DNA from: Triparma columacea
Taxonomy: Eukaryota; Sar; Bolidophyceae; Parmales; Triparmaceae
NCBI GenBank assembly: GCA_030267965.1
Contig: BRYA01000114.1
Coordinates: 1 to 53,498 of the forward strand
Direction of reading: 5' to 3'
Length of the DNA stretch: 53,498 nt
Shown: in pieces, positions 1-9,484 of the stretch
Layout of the letters: each line of letters begins with the position of its first letter
Position numbering within the stretch: the stretch's first letter is position 1
Position numbers and translations under genes: made by a program
The notes under the pieces: generated by a model
What the model saw: the letters and a program-made list of their open reading frames with translations, nothing else
What the model was told of the DNA's origin: nothing
Database searches by the model: none

Positions 1-17
1 GGGGGACGGTTACTTAC

Positions 18-1056
18 GGCCCGTCCCTTCCACATCGCCTTCTTCGCCTCGGTAGGCATAGCATCTATCCCTTTACTTATTGCGTTCCCATTTGTCCCGT
101 CAGCAATTCTTTGCTGAGATGGGTAGAACGAAGTTGCGCGGGGAGGGGGGAGGGGGTGGGATTAGAAGGGTGCGTTAGGATGGATGAGGAGGGGAGACGT
201 GGAGAGAAAGATTTTCACCCATATAACAACACTCACCACCTTTTTGAAACCAACTCTCCAGTTATACCTTGTGAGCTTGAGGCCGCCGTCAAAGTTGATT
301 GTGTTTTTATTTGATCTGAACTGGGCCTCCATTCGCGACCTGATTCGCGACCCGTAAGTGCTTTGGTTAGGGTCAGGGTACAAGGTGTTGAAGTCTTGTT
401 GGGTAGATTTTAACGCAGGCTGCAACAGGCTTATGGCATCATGAAAAGTTACGTGCACGGTTGCCTTTACCACGTTTCCCTCGCTGTCAAGGTAGGTGTG
501 CATTAGATAAATCCACTTGGACGTACCCAGTGGGGGGCCCTTCCTACGCTTCATAACTAATATGAAGACAGGCAGCGATGATTGGGGAGGAGGGTTAGAT
601 CGATCGGGCTGAAAGGCTAAAGGAACTGAGGGAGTTAGAGACACATTATGACTTCCTCCCTGCACTAACCTCCCGACAAGTGCCCTTTTATGGCCAAGGA
701 GGGGGGGGGGGGAGGTGACGGGTGAGACATGATGTGCAGATGGGGACATTAAAGGACGAGGAACGGTACGGAATGGAGCCACGGAAGGTTAGGGTTAGTC
801 TCACCGAAGAATGTGTTTGAACCTGTCCAGAATTTGCTTGGGCAAAAAACCTCAAATTTCCTCCTTCTCCTCCTCCTCTTCCTCCTCCTCCTTCTTCTTC
901 TTCTCCTTCTCTTCGCCACTGTCGTGATACTCGCTCCCACTCTTGTCTTCCTCGTTGGTATCATCTTCTTCATCATCATAAAACACAATATCAGACCTTT
1001 CCTTGGAGATTCGTCAGCTTGTATCGTTTGGCCCCTCATAAAAGACATGTGTGTTT
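18..1056 (-). CDS. Fragmentary multi-exon gene, product unrecognised
   Basis: Three minus-strand exons can be proposed: 1056..805, 616 (or 608)..237 and 113..18, the last ending in a GTAAGT donor that leads out of the window. The middle exon carries the most protein-like stretch (MKRRKGPPLGTSKW, then THVTF-like and YPDPNQSTYGSRIRSRM sequence) and joins in phase 0 to RIADGTNGNAISKGIDAMPTE. The first exon is problematic. The frame that joins cleanly is an Arg/Lys run, while another frame reads as ordinary acidic protein but carries two TGA codons. A pseudogene or a sequence error is therefore possible. I recognise no family. The upstream start is not found, because the exon before 1056 should lie beyond the intron that starts near 1304. 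Confidence 0.4.
611..800 (-). repeat. Intron-borne direct repeat, copy A
   Basis: This is nearly the whole intron between the GTGAGA donor at 804..799 and the acceptor near 617 or 609. It shares long blocks with copy B at about 1095..1300. Read on the plus strand, both contain GGCTAAAGGAACTGAGGGAG, then GAGACA..TTATGACTTC, a G-rich run, ACGGGTGAG, GGGGCATTAAAGG or close to it, and CGGAATGGA.CCACGGA. Copy A and copy B lie in the same orientation. Confidence 0.8.
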
Positions 1057-1094
1057 CTGCGGCGAGCAAGCGGTGAGCAGGCGAGCCGAGGTTT

Positions 1095-1300
1095 GCGTTA
1101 GGGCTAAAGGAACTGAGGGAGCTAGAGACATTATGACTTCTCCATCCTTCTACAATACCAACCTTCTCGAATCCCTCCTCTGTGAGGTCAAGGAAGAGGG
1201 GGGGGGGGGGAGGGGACGGGTGAGGAATGATGTTCAGACGGGGGCATTAAAGGGTGGTTGGGGAACCGTGCGGAATGGAACCACGGAGGGTTTTGGGGGC
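1095..1300 (-). repeat. Intron-borne direct repeat, copy B
   Basis: This is the second copy of the 611..800 repeat, slightly longer because of an extra segment around 1150..1200. It fills the body of the next upstream intron, which has a GTAAGC donor at 1304..1299 and the acceptor GCTTGCTCGCCGCAG ending at 1057. The two adjacent introns of one gene are thus copies of each other. Confidence 0.8.
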
Positions 1301-1305
1301 TTACA

Positions 1306-1723
1306 TATGAAGGGATGACTTGATACCTATTATCTCACCGTACANNTCCGGCGTCACAACTTTGCATAGTCCATGTTTGACATCCTATCAGTTGGAGCTA
1401 TTTCTGAGGGGAGTACCCCGTAAGAAGTTGACAAAGAGGTAGGGTACGCTTGCAACCGCTTTTCCCTCCTTGTTATTTATTGTTCGCAGAGCCACTCCCA
1501 CCATCAATTTTGCACCATGACGACAACATAACCAATAGAAGAAATCCTAATTTGCATCTCTACACTGTGTCTTGAAGGTCAACTAGTTGCGGACATGAAA
1601 GATGAGAGTACGGTGTCCAGCGAGACTTAGGTTTGTGTAAGGGGTTATTTCGAAAAGGGAAGGAAAAGATGTTAGAAAAGTAATTAGCCTGTCGTTTCCT
1701 CACATTTCCCTCAATATTTTTAT
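1306..1723. other. Non-coding stretch with a 2-base gap
   Basis: No convincing exon is visible on either strand. There are two N at 1345-1346. A plus-strand acceptor-like tract ends TTGTTCGCAG near 1488, but no open frame follows it. The missing upstream exons of the minus-strand gene may begin here. Confidence 0.4.
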
Positions 1724-2250
1724 TTGGTTCGTCATTTTGTTCTGTTGAGAGTACCAAAGCGCACCCCTGGAAAACCCAGGCGTTCTAGGGCAAAGGAGAT
1801 GCTCGACAAAGCCGAATGCTTCATGGGCAACGTGACGAACCTCACAGAGAAGACCTCCTCCTTCATTTCCAACCTGCCTCATCCGCCATGGATTTTGGCA
1901 GCAGCATGTTCAAGGGGAAGATCGCTGAGATGAAGAGCAAGATGGTTGACAAGGAGATGTACATGCACCTAGTGGACGAGTATACGAACGAAGCCGTCTT
2001 TGATCCCACCGGGTAGTACCCCAAGGTGATCGAGACGAAGAGCGACCTCGTGGACCAGCACATGCCGACGATGAGGGTTGGGCTGCAGACCATAGCGATC
2101 ATGAACGGGGCGGCGGGACTGGCGAGCTGCTTCTGCCCGGGGGTCCCCAACAGGCTGGTGCCTAAGGGGCTGATGGATGGTAAGGCGACGAAGTTCGTAG
2201 TTGGGCTGGACAAGGAGAGCAATGTCGCAGACTACGACTGTGGGATTTGA
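1724..2250 (+). pseudogene. Decayed coding region with frame change and amber stop
   Basis: Protein-like sequence runs through this stretch but is interrupted. From about 1770 one frame reads KEMLDKAECFMGNVTNL. Near 1880 the reading moves to another frame with MDFGSSMFKGKIAEMKSKMV and MYMHLVDEYTNEAVFDPTG. A TAG at 2014-2016 follows, and the same frame then continues YPKVIETKSDLVDQHMPTMR, VGLQTIAIMNGAAGLASCF and VPNRLVPKGLMDGK up to TGA at 2248-2250. The continuity on both sides of the stop argues for a once-intact protein. From memory it resembles the tails of large multidomain proteins in stramenopiles, but I cannot name the family. Confidence 0.5.
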
Positions 2251-2251
2251 C

Positions 2252-3077
2252 CCTGGCACTCAGCACCTGATGCCCCAGCTGCAGGGGCAGGTGCAGCAGC
2301 AGCAGCAACAACCGCTGCAGGGGCAGGGGCAGTACGCGCAAGTGCAGGTACAACATGAGGAAGTCGCGCCAATGTCTGCCGCCGCGGCAGTGAGGGCGGC
2401 TCTGAATGGAGATGGGCGAGGGAGGGGGGGCACCAAATACATCAACCTGCACAACACCAAACGTATTATCAGACGGAGGAGCAGCAGGTGTACTATCAAA
2501 CTGTCACCACCGATGGTGGTACTGAACATGACGTAAAGAGGCTAATTGACTCCTACGGTGGTGACGTTAAACACTATGTGGCCCCTACAATATCGATGCC
2601 TCAAAAGCGCAATGGTCACCACACCGGTTTCGACACGTCCATGCTAGATTCCCTGCCACCTCTGAATCCCCCCGCAAACGCGATAAAAGGTGAGAATATA
2701 CCAAAAGCAAAGTGTGACCAATCTATACACTAACGCAACATTTTTTGCTGCTCGCTTCGCTCACGGCAGGGTCAACACAAACCTCCAAATCGTCGCGCCG
2801 TCGAAGTTCCAAGCCCGCACCCATTGATCCCGCCCTTCTGGCCGCGTCCTCTAACCTGAACAAGGATTACTTGTCCCTTGCCCAGGAATACACCCACCAG
2901 TCCTGCTACCGCGTGGTGCCGACAACGCTCGAGAACCCCGACTCCGTCAAGTGCGTTCTCTGCAGGAACGAGGAATTCAAGAGCGTGTTTTTCCCATGCG
3001 GGCATAGGTGTGTCTGCGAGACTTGCAGGGTGAAGAACAACATTGGGCTCCCCAATGGCACTCGCTTCTCATTCTAA
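2252..3077 (+). CDS. Gln-rich protein with incomplete RING finger
   Basis: A Gln-rich segment (QVQQQQQQPLQGQGQYAQVQVQ) is followed by VAPMSAAAAVRAALNGDG. At the G run near 2420-2430 the sensible frame changes, and Gln-rich coding resumes (HQTYYQTEEQQVYYQTV), which suggests a miscounted homopolymer. An intron at 2690..2769 (GTGAGA donor, acceptor GCTTCGCTCACGGCAG) joins in phase 1. Exon 2 encodes a C3HC4-type RING start: CVLC, then FFPCGHRCVCETC. The final Cys-Pro-x-x-Cys pair is missing, and the last codons (GTRFSF, stop) lie in sequence that is repeated downstream as intron. Either the gene is truncated or it splices at GTGAAG near 3031 into the DUF285 exons. No start codon is secure, so it may continue the decayed region upstream. 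Confidence 0.45.
2690..2769 (+). other. Intron with introner-like 3' end
   Basis: An 80-base intron that starts GTGAGAATA, has a CACTAACGC branch-site-like element and ends GCTCGCTTCGCTCACGGCAG. The flanking exons join in phase 1. The same 3' tract recurs in introns of unrelated genes across the window. Confidence 0.75.
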
Positions 3078-3141
3078 CATTCACACACGCACACGCAAAT
3101 TTCATCTCGCACATCACCACTCGGCCTTGAATTAAACACAG
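3058..3141 (+). repeat. Duplicated intron 3' half, copy 1
   Basis: About 84 bases nearly identical to 3296..3378: both contain CATTCTAACATTCACACACG, then CACACGCAAAT, TCATCTCGCACATC and TTGAATT..A.CGCAG or ACACAG. Each copy precedes a DUF285-encoding exon, so exon plus intron were duplicated together. Confidence 0.85.
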
Positions 3142-3721
3142 TAACGCAAAAGTCTTCAACAAGGATATTGGGAGTTGGGATGTCTCGAGTGTCACGAACA
3201 TGCAGAACATGTTCCGGTGAGTATTGAGAGATGCTTTGGAGTGGAGGTCTTCGTGGTTTGTGTGTTATCTCTGCTGCATTCCATTTTAAGCAATACACTT
3301 GCTTCCCATTCTAACATTCACACACGCACACGCAAATCTCATCTCGCACATCTCCACTCAAAATTGAATTCAACGCAGCGCCGCAGCTGCCTTCACCCAG
3401 GACGTCACCGGCTGGAATGTTTGTTCCGTCACCACTTTTGGTAACATGTTTGCTGATTCTGGACAAACATCCACTGATCTCAGTAACCCTACAGGCTGTA
3501 CTGAGGCTCCTACGGACGCTCCCACTACCGCTCCCACAGACGCCCCCACGGAGGCTCCCACGGAGGCTCCCACTCCCTCGGACGCTCCCACTGACGCTCC
3601 CACTGACGCTCCCACTGACGCTCCCACGAAAAGTGGAAAACGCAAGCCGGAGGACGCACGTGTGGAAGAGGAAGGGGAAGATGAGGAGCGGTTGTTTAAG
3701 ATTCACAAAGATGGAGGGTGA
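3142..3721 (+). CDS. BspA-like (DUF285) repeat protein with PT-rich tail, 5' end unclear
   Basis: Exon 3142..3216 is exactly 75 bases and encodes one DUF285 unit (VFNKDIGSWDVSSVTNMQNM). Intron 3217..3378 joins in phase 2 to exon 3379..3721, which encodes a second unit (AFTQDVTGWNVCSVTTFGNM). A run of PTDAPT/PTEAPT repeats and an acidic, charged C-terminus ending at TGA follow. BspA-like domains are leucine-rich-repeat-like and in algae often sit in secreted or surface proteins. No signal peptide is visible because the true N-terminus is not found. The preceding intron acceptor (ACACAG at 3141) shows there was at least one more upstream exon, perhaps the RING fragment by chance fusion. Confidence 0.65.
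3296..3378 (+). repeat. Duplicated intron 3' half, copy 2
   Basis: This is the second copy of the 3058..3141 sequence and ends at the acceptor of exon 3379..3721. The two copies differ by only a few substitutions, so the duplication is recent relative to the diverged DUF285 exons. Confidence 0.85.
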
Positions 3722-3885
3722 GAGGGAGGAAGGAGGGAGACAGAAGAAAAAGGGGGAAGAATAGAGCGGGAAGTACCAGATACATATACACGACAAGGAA
3801 TGAAGAAGAAAAGAAAGGAATGAAGAAGAAAAGAAAAGAAAAAAGAAAAAGAAACGAAAGAAAAAAAGAACAAATACCAGATACA
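3722..3885 (+). repeat. Polypurine tract
   Basis: Nearly all A/G on the plus strand (GAAGAAAAGAAAGGAATGAA and similar), interrupted only by a short mixed segment at about 3770-3795. It is low-complexity sequence immediately downstream of the DUF285 stop and is not coding. Confidence 0.8.
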
Positions 3886-3890
3886 TGTTG

Positions 3891-4154
3891 TTAGAGTGAA
3901 ATAGAATATTTGGTTTGCAAGCAGAACTGAGTCAAGGCATGAAAAGACCTAGAATACGTAACTCTCCTATAAAACTTCCAGGACCCTCTTGCATGCCGTT
4001 CAACAGTGGTTTTAAAGTTACAAAATTCCAGAATAACTCTCCACATAACTTTCGGGAGCCTCTTGAATGCCGCAGTTCCCTGAAGCGAGACCACTTCATC
4101 TCCGTCCAGTCGCTTCTGCTTCAGCCTATCCGATCTCCTGGGCTGGTCCTCCAA
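3891..4154 (-). CDS. Short F-box-like ORF
   Basis: An 87-residue open frame starts MEDQPRRSDRLKQKR, a basic N-terminus. FKRLPKVMWRVILEFCNFK follows and fits the LP...IL.F pattern of an F-box helix. If real it would be a substrate adaptor fragment of an SCF ubiquitin ligase. There is no substrate-binding repeat after it, so the frame may be a truncated copy or only the first exon. It diverges from the LRR gene that starts about 40 bases away. Confidence 0.35.
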   Translation of the reverse strand: MEDQPRRSDRLKQKRLDGDEVVSLQGTAAFKRLPKVMWRVILEFCNFKTTVERHARGSWKFYRRVTYSRSFHALTQFCLQTKYSISL

Positions 4155-4194
4155 GAGTTTCTTGAGGCAGGACAGAACGGTGACGCGGTCACGT

Positions 4195-7048
4195 ATGCGG
4201 TGCCAACTAGAAAGGAGGAAGGGCCCAGACCCATCGTTCTTACTCCAAATTTTGGGTCTCTGCCATCACGTGGGTGTCTTGTCGGGCAATGACCTCCTCT
4301 TTATGTCATGTTTGAGCAAGAAAATGGTCACTCACAAGATAATTCGCTCCATCCAATTGCCTTCAGAGTTCCTTAAGCGCCACGCTATGACAGAGGAGAG
4401 TAAGTTGAACCCTTGGGTCAACCCCGAGTCTTACGCGGCGGATGTGATATCGTCGCTGTTTCCACCAAATAGGTTCCCCATGCTGCAGCGGCTTGACGTT
4501 GTGCCTTGTTTCTATGATGCTGTCGCCATAAATATGTCCTGTGAAATTGGGGGGGCAGTCGATGCCAATCCCTTCGATCTCTCCCCACACCCTAAGGTCG
4601 CGGGATCCTGCCAGCCTCGTCGAGATTATGCGAACATTGAGGTAAGAACTTTCGAAGGAATGCGAATGGGCAAAAAGGCCAAGCAAAGGACCCAACATTG
4701 GACGCAACATTGGATACAACATTGGACGCAACATTGGACGCAACATTGGACGCAACATTGGACCCAACATTGGACGCAACATTAGCCCCCACCCCAAACC
4801 CCTTCAGCGGTTCGCTTCGCTCACCGCTCCCGCTTCACTCATCACACTATCACAGTTATTCTTTGTCAATCTGCTTCTCGCCCGTTTTCCCAACCTACAA
4901 TCCTTCGGTGGTGTTTTTGAGATGACAATGACAGACGCCTACTACCCTTTCTCCCCTAACGTTTTGTCGACCTTACGTCGAACCATAACGAGCATCAAGC
5001 TTAACCTGGATCTGCCCCCTGCGTCAGCACCATTCAATGCGCAATATCATTCGCAATATTCCATCTCAGAGCTCGAGCAGCAGTTTGATCACAAGCTCCC
5101 CAACCTCTTTCCCAACCTCACGCACATAACCATATCTGACGACCACGCCAAGCCCTACCACAACGTAACAAAGACCCTGATGGACGCCATTGTCCGTAAT
5201 TTCCCGGCCCTAAAATCGGTCTGCTTCTCGATGCCCAACATCTACCGTTTCTCAAGCTACAATGCCGGTACTAGAGTTGAGGAGGTGAGGCGAGGGCTGT
5301 TCGTTGCCGTTTCCCCCCCCCTAGCTGCTAACACCTTCTGACTTCGCTTTGCGCTCCTCCCTAGCTGGAGGACCAGCAGGCCGATTCTCTCAAGCACCTC
5401 CTCCACCTCCCCGATCTTGAGTGTTTCAATATCAACGGCATCGAAATAGACGCGCACGTTGCTTTTTTGGACGGAGACTCGAACAAAAACCTATACCCCA
5501 ACATTCTATCGCTGCTTCCCGCCTACAATACCAACCTGACCTCCCTGTCCCTGCGCTCTTGCCAGCAGTACGGCCAGATTCCTAAGGCAATATTCACCCT
5601 CTCCCAGCTTCAAAAGCTAGACCTTAGCAACAACAAGTACGGGGCCCCCAGTTACTCAACGCCCTACTCAAACAATTATAATACCCTCCCGATCCCAAAG
5701 GATATTGGAGAGCTCAAGAATGTGAGGAGAATGCCGCGTAGCCATCGACTTTACGCACACTGTGATCTAACCCCCCCTCCCCTCCAGCTTCAAATGCTAA
5801 AACTCAACGATAACATGTTCTCGGGGAACATCCCTTCGCCCCTTTATGACCTGACGAAGCTCGAGCACCTGCACCTCGACCAGAATTACATCGTCGGATC
5901 CTTGAGCAGAAAGATCGGCCAGCTGACGAAACTCCGAGTCCTTGTCATCAAGCATCGTAACCAATCCATTTATCACTACACGACTGGTGTACTGGTGTAC
6001 GCCGGCCTTCGAGGCACCATCCCCGGGTCCATCTCGAACTGTAAGGACCTGATCGGCCTCCAGATTCACGGCACCTTCACCGGTTCAGTGCCTAAATCCC
6101 TAGGCTCCCTTACTAAACTGCGATGCCTTGAGTTTTGCGACCCTGCTGTTGCCAAGAGGGCTGAAAACTGGGACCCAATCAACAAATGTTTCAAGTCCAA
6201 GGGTCCGAACATCCCCCGAGGCTGGGACGAGCATTGCTGGGACGTTTTCTCCCGGCACATGATTTTTGAGCCCTGGGAGTCGACCCAAGTTCAGGCCTTC
6301 CTAGCTTTCCTCCGAGGGGACGATAAGACCCTGAACTATCTTCTCAAGACGATTAAGTGGGGGAACGAAAGTGGTAGAATGATAGATGATCTCGAAGAGG
6401 GTAGCATGTATGATTCAGAGGACCAACATGCAGATGAGGAGAGTATGGCTAAATCCAATGACGAGATGGAGGAGGAGTTTCTCCAAGGGGATGATATAGT
6501 ATGGTCAGCAGACGGAGGTGAGAATTGTGGACAAGAAGAGTTCCGCTCGTTGTTGCACAAATATTCTTCGGCACTACTAATACAACCCTTCCGCAGAAAC
6601 TTATCACTCTGTGCCAGACTACGTCAAAATCGAAATCGTACATTCCTCGAGCCAATTCGGCAATCCAATTTCGAGGCCTTACTGCATGTACGAGAAACCC
6701 TACCAAACGACTGGTCTAACCGACTCGGAAGACGACGAAGAGGACGAGAAGTACGACATGAGGAAGGACCCGGAATTGAATATTGTAACGACCGAGCAAG
6801 TCAACCGTTGGAACCCTGACAGGCCCCAACTAATCGAATACACACTCTCGGCGCTCAACATTCACGACATCAACTCCGAAGACGACGAATTCATTGAAAG
6901 CGGATTTGACGAGGTAGATCCCTTGTACTTTTCTGACGACGACAGCTCCGACAATGACTACAAGGAAGGGGAAACGTCGGGGAGGACAAAGCTGGTCAGG
7001 GTCAAGGAGGGATTCGTTCTCAACACACTCCAGGAAGACATGAATTGA
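4195..7048 (+). CDS. Leucine-rich-repeat protein with F-box-like N-terminus
   Basis: Five exons, 4195..4641, 4856..5284, 5365..5721, 5788..6517 and 6597..7048, join in frame to 804 codons. The N-terminus (FLLQILGLCHHV...LSCLSKKMV-like) is F-box-like. Two diffuse repeat segments follow, then plant-type LRRs, for example LQKLDLSNNKYG, LKLNDNMFSGNIPSPLYDL, LEHLHLDQNYIVGSLSRKIG and LRGTIPGSISNCKDL. The C-terminal third is acidic (EDDEEDEKYD, SDDDSSDNDYKEG). A cytosolic or nuclear binding protein is likely, and its partner is unknown. The start is uncertain: 4195 is the first ATG in frame, but an upstream exon is possible. Intron 5722..5787 is 66 bases without a stop and could be retained. Confidence 0.75.
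4691..4785 (+). repeat. 12-base minisatellite in an intron
   Basis: Eight tandem copies of ATTGGACGCAAC, with ATA and ACC variants, lie inside intron 4642..4855 of the LRR gene. After the repeat the intron continues through GGTTCGCTTCGCTCACCGC to its acceptor at 4855. Confidence 0.9.
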
Positions 7049-7168
7049 ATGGGTTTATATAAACAAGGCGATTGGCCGGGCAACCCATAATAAAGCAGAC
7101 GAACAAATTTTGCATGACCAGTGGAATATCCCTTTAATTTGCTCCTCCCCCCCACTTCCCAACCCTCA

Positions 7169-9484
7169 TTAAATCTTCTGCACCACGACCCTAGCCCTTT
7201 CCTTGACCTTATGTTCCATTTCAATGTCTCCATCTCCCTCAAGTTCTTCCCTCTTCATGGGGTGCACGGTGATGCTAGCGTAGGATCCTCCGGTGTTGCC
7301 CTTGGCCAGGGTGGTGGGGTTGATGACGACGGAGCCCATGACGTCCTTGGCAAAAGGGGCCAGCTTCGAGGGCAGGATTAACACGTCCGGGGTGACCTCC
7401 ATGGAGAACTTGTCGAGGTGCCTGAGATCGAGGTTGGCGGCGGACTTGGGAGCGGGGAAGATGGGGTAGTAAGACTGTTGCTGGATGAGGTGCTGGGCCA
7501 TGCGCTCCATCCTGTTGATGTTGACCGAGGCCTGGTTCGTGTTGAGGGCGAGAATGGGGTCGACCGAGGTGACTCCGAAGACTACGTCGTTAATTTTAAA
7601 GGTTGCGGGGTTGGAAACGCAGTGTACGCGCTTGTGGGTCTGCGATGAGAGAGAGGGACGAAGAGGGACAGAAGCAGGGAAATGCACGTGTTAGATTCCT
7701 CGTCGTTTGTCCTGTGTTTGTAACCACATTATTCTTGAGTATTTGTTTGTTGTGTATTGTTCCTCAGTATGGTCGTTTGGCAGCCGTTTATTGGTTGCTG
7801 GCGTTTAATCATAGCGCGTGTCTCCGAAATGCACGTCGCATATCATAGGATTGGTTGGATTGTGGGTTACCTCTTCATCGGAACATTACGATGGGTGCAT
7901 TAATGAAGTCGATTCGCTCGTCAACTCCTCAAGTTCCCTCTCCCATTCTCTCACCTGTGTCTGCTTCTGCTTGACCACCTCCTCAACGTCCTCAATGCCC
8001 AGCGTGCCGACCTTGATCCCCTCCCCTCCCGGTATGTCCATGACTACCCCCCCCTGGATCCTATCCGCAAAGGGAGGCTGGGGGTAGACGTTGTCGTGGA
8101 AGGCGTCCTCGAGGCTGGGGACGAGGATGAACTGCGTGGGGCAGGCCTGCCCGTCGTCGAAGAACTCCTCGATCGTCCGCGCCACCCTGTCCTGGAAGAC
8201 GGTCTCGTAAGTTACGGGGACCTTGTTTCCGTCAACGTCTTCAAAGTTTACCTCACCGTCTTTGCACAGCGGGTGGTTGACGTCGACGAAGGGTCCGGTT
8301 AGGATGACGGCGTCAGGCTGAAGCCGCGAGGCGATGGCCAAAAGGTCGACGAGGGGGGCGTAGTCAAGGTCGCCCGAGGTTGTGAAGGGGCCCGAGGCGG
8401 CGAAAACGCTGAGGGGCTGACCATTACGGTCATCGTACTGAAGCTTCATGAGCTCCCCGGCCTTGCTCTTGGCCATGGGCTTGGGAACGCCCTCGCAGAT
8501 CTTCTTGGCGACCATCTTCCTACCGGAGGGGTTGAGGCCCTGGACGCCGACAATCTGTCCGGGGAAGACACTGTACGTCTTGAGAGCCTCGAGGCCGAGC
8601 TCGATCCTAGCGCCCCCCGCGTTGCCCCTATCCCCTTCTAGGACCACGCTGGTCTTGTTGATCCTCCCCTCGTGCGCCTCGTTACAGATCCTTCCGACGA
8701 CCTGAACCTCCTCCGTGCAGGGTACCCCCACGGCGCTGACATTTTCCATTCCATACCTCTCCTCCATTTCCCCCGCCATCTTGGTGAGCCTCTGGTCGAG
8801 CGCGCGGGCCCTCTCGGGGAGGGTGGTGAACATGTACCTATACTTCTTATCGACGTTGCATTTGAAATCGGAGCCACCTATCTTGACGGGAGTGAGAGAA
8901 GTGAAACCAATGTCGCCGTCCTTCAAGACGGCCTTCTCGGGGAGGTTCACGTTCAAGTGGGCGACGATCTGGCCCGCGTTCTTACGATCCTCGTATCCAG
9001 GGCCGGGGGAGGTGGAGATCCGGGCAGTGTTGCTGCGATGAACGATGCGAGTCAGGCAAATGAAACGAGCCAAAGAGAAGAGATGGCTATGTTAATGTCG
9101 TCGTCGTCGCCATAGTCGTCGTCGTCGCCATAGTCGTCGTCGTCGCCATAGTCGTCGTCGTCGTCGCTGCGGTGCTTAGATTAGTTCCAATTCTCACCTG
9201 GAACCGACCATGGTAGCAGTGACATTGGACTCAGTCTTGGCGGCCTTTACGTTGGGGTTGGGTGAGGGGCTCCCCATGACCTGAGCGGGCCTCTTCCTAT
9301 CCTCCTTGGGGCCGTTTTTCTTGACGATGCTCTGGACGAAGGTCCTGAATAGAGCAAAGTTTGCATCAGTGTGGTCGGCATCATCGTGGGAAAGAGAGAA
9401 TGCCTCCCAATTATTTGCCAGATCTGAGTTTGTTATGTCTAGTTGTGTGGCAAGGTTGGCGTCTGTGTATGAGAAGTGTGGCAT
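7169..9484 (-). CDS. POLA2: DNA polymerase alpha subunit B (primase-polymerase accessory subunit)
   Basis: Exons 9484..9198, 9032..7955 and 7639..7169 join in phases 2 and 0 to 611 residues, close to the usual ~600. The B subunit tethers primase to the catalytic subunit and carries an inactive calcineurin-like phosphoesterase fold. The family signs visible are VFAASGPFTTSGDLDYAPL, PDAVILTGPFVDVNHP, TQFILVPSLEDAFHDNVYPQ (followed by PPF), HCVSNPATFKINDVVFGVTS, QQSYYPIFPAP and TPDVLILPSKLAPFAKDV. The N-terminus (MPHFSYTDANLATQL) and the nearby NPNVKAAKTESNVTA linker match the small N-terminal domain plus linker arrangement. Both donors are GTGAGA. The first intron holds an 18-base minisatellite. 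Nuclear, essential for replication initiation. Confidence 0.93.
9097..9170 (+). repeat. 18-base minisatellite in POLA2 intron 1
   Basis: Three and a part copies of GTCGTCGTCGTCGCCATA, followed by a GTC run. It lies wholly inside the intron between POLA2 exons 1 and 2. Confidence 0.9.

Noticed and set aside
749..1069. Open frame with a long poly-Arg/Lys run on the minus strand
   Set aside because: The run arises from GAGGAG-type triplets read out of frame, and the other frame gives an acidic stretch. I kept only the exon, with low confidence, and not the frame as a protein of its own.
1724..2250. TAG or TGA reassigned as sense codons throughout
   Set aside because: Well-supported genes end in TGA (HPPK-DHPS, RTF1), TAG (SYF1, selenoprotein T) and TAA (CDC37), so the standard code holds apart from Sec insertion.
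4680..4785. WTQH repeat peptide as a real protein tail
   Set aside because: It lies inside an intron with good donor and acceptor and a conserved phase-0 join to the next LRR-gene exon.
7121..7381. Plus-strand open frames opposite POLA2
   Set aside because: They are shadows of the strongly supported POLA2 exons on the other strand.
9097..9170. 18-base repeats as a CRISPR array
   Set aside because: Units are directly tandem without spacers and lie in a eukaryotic intron.
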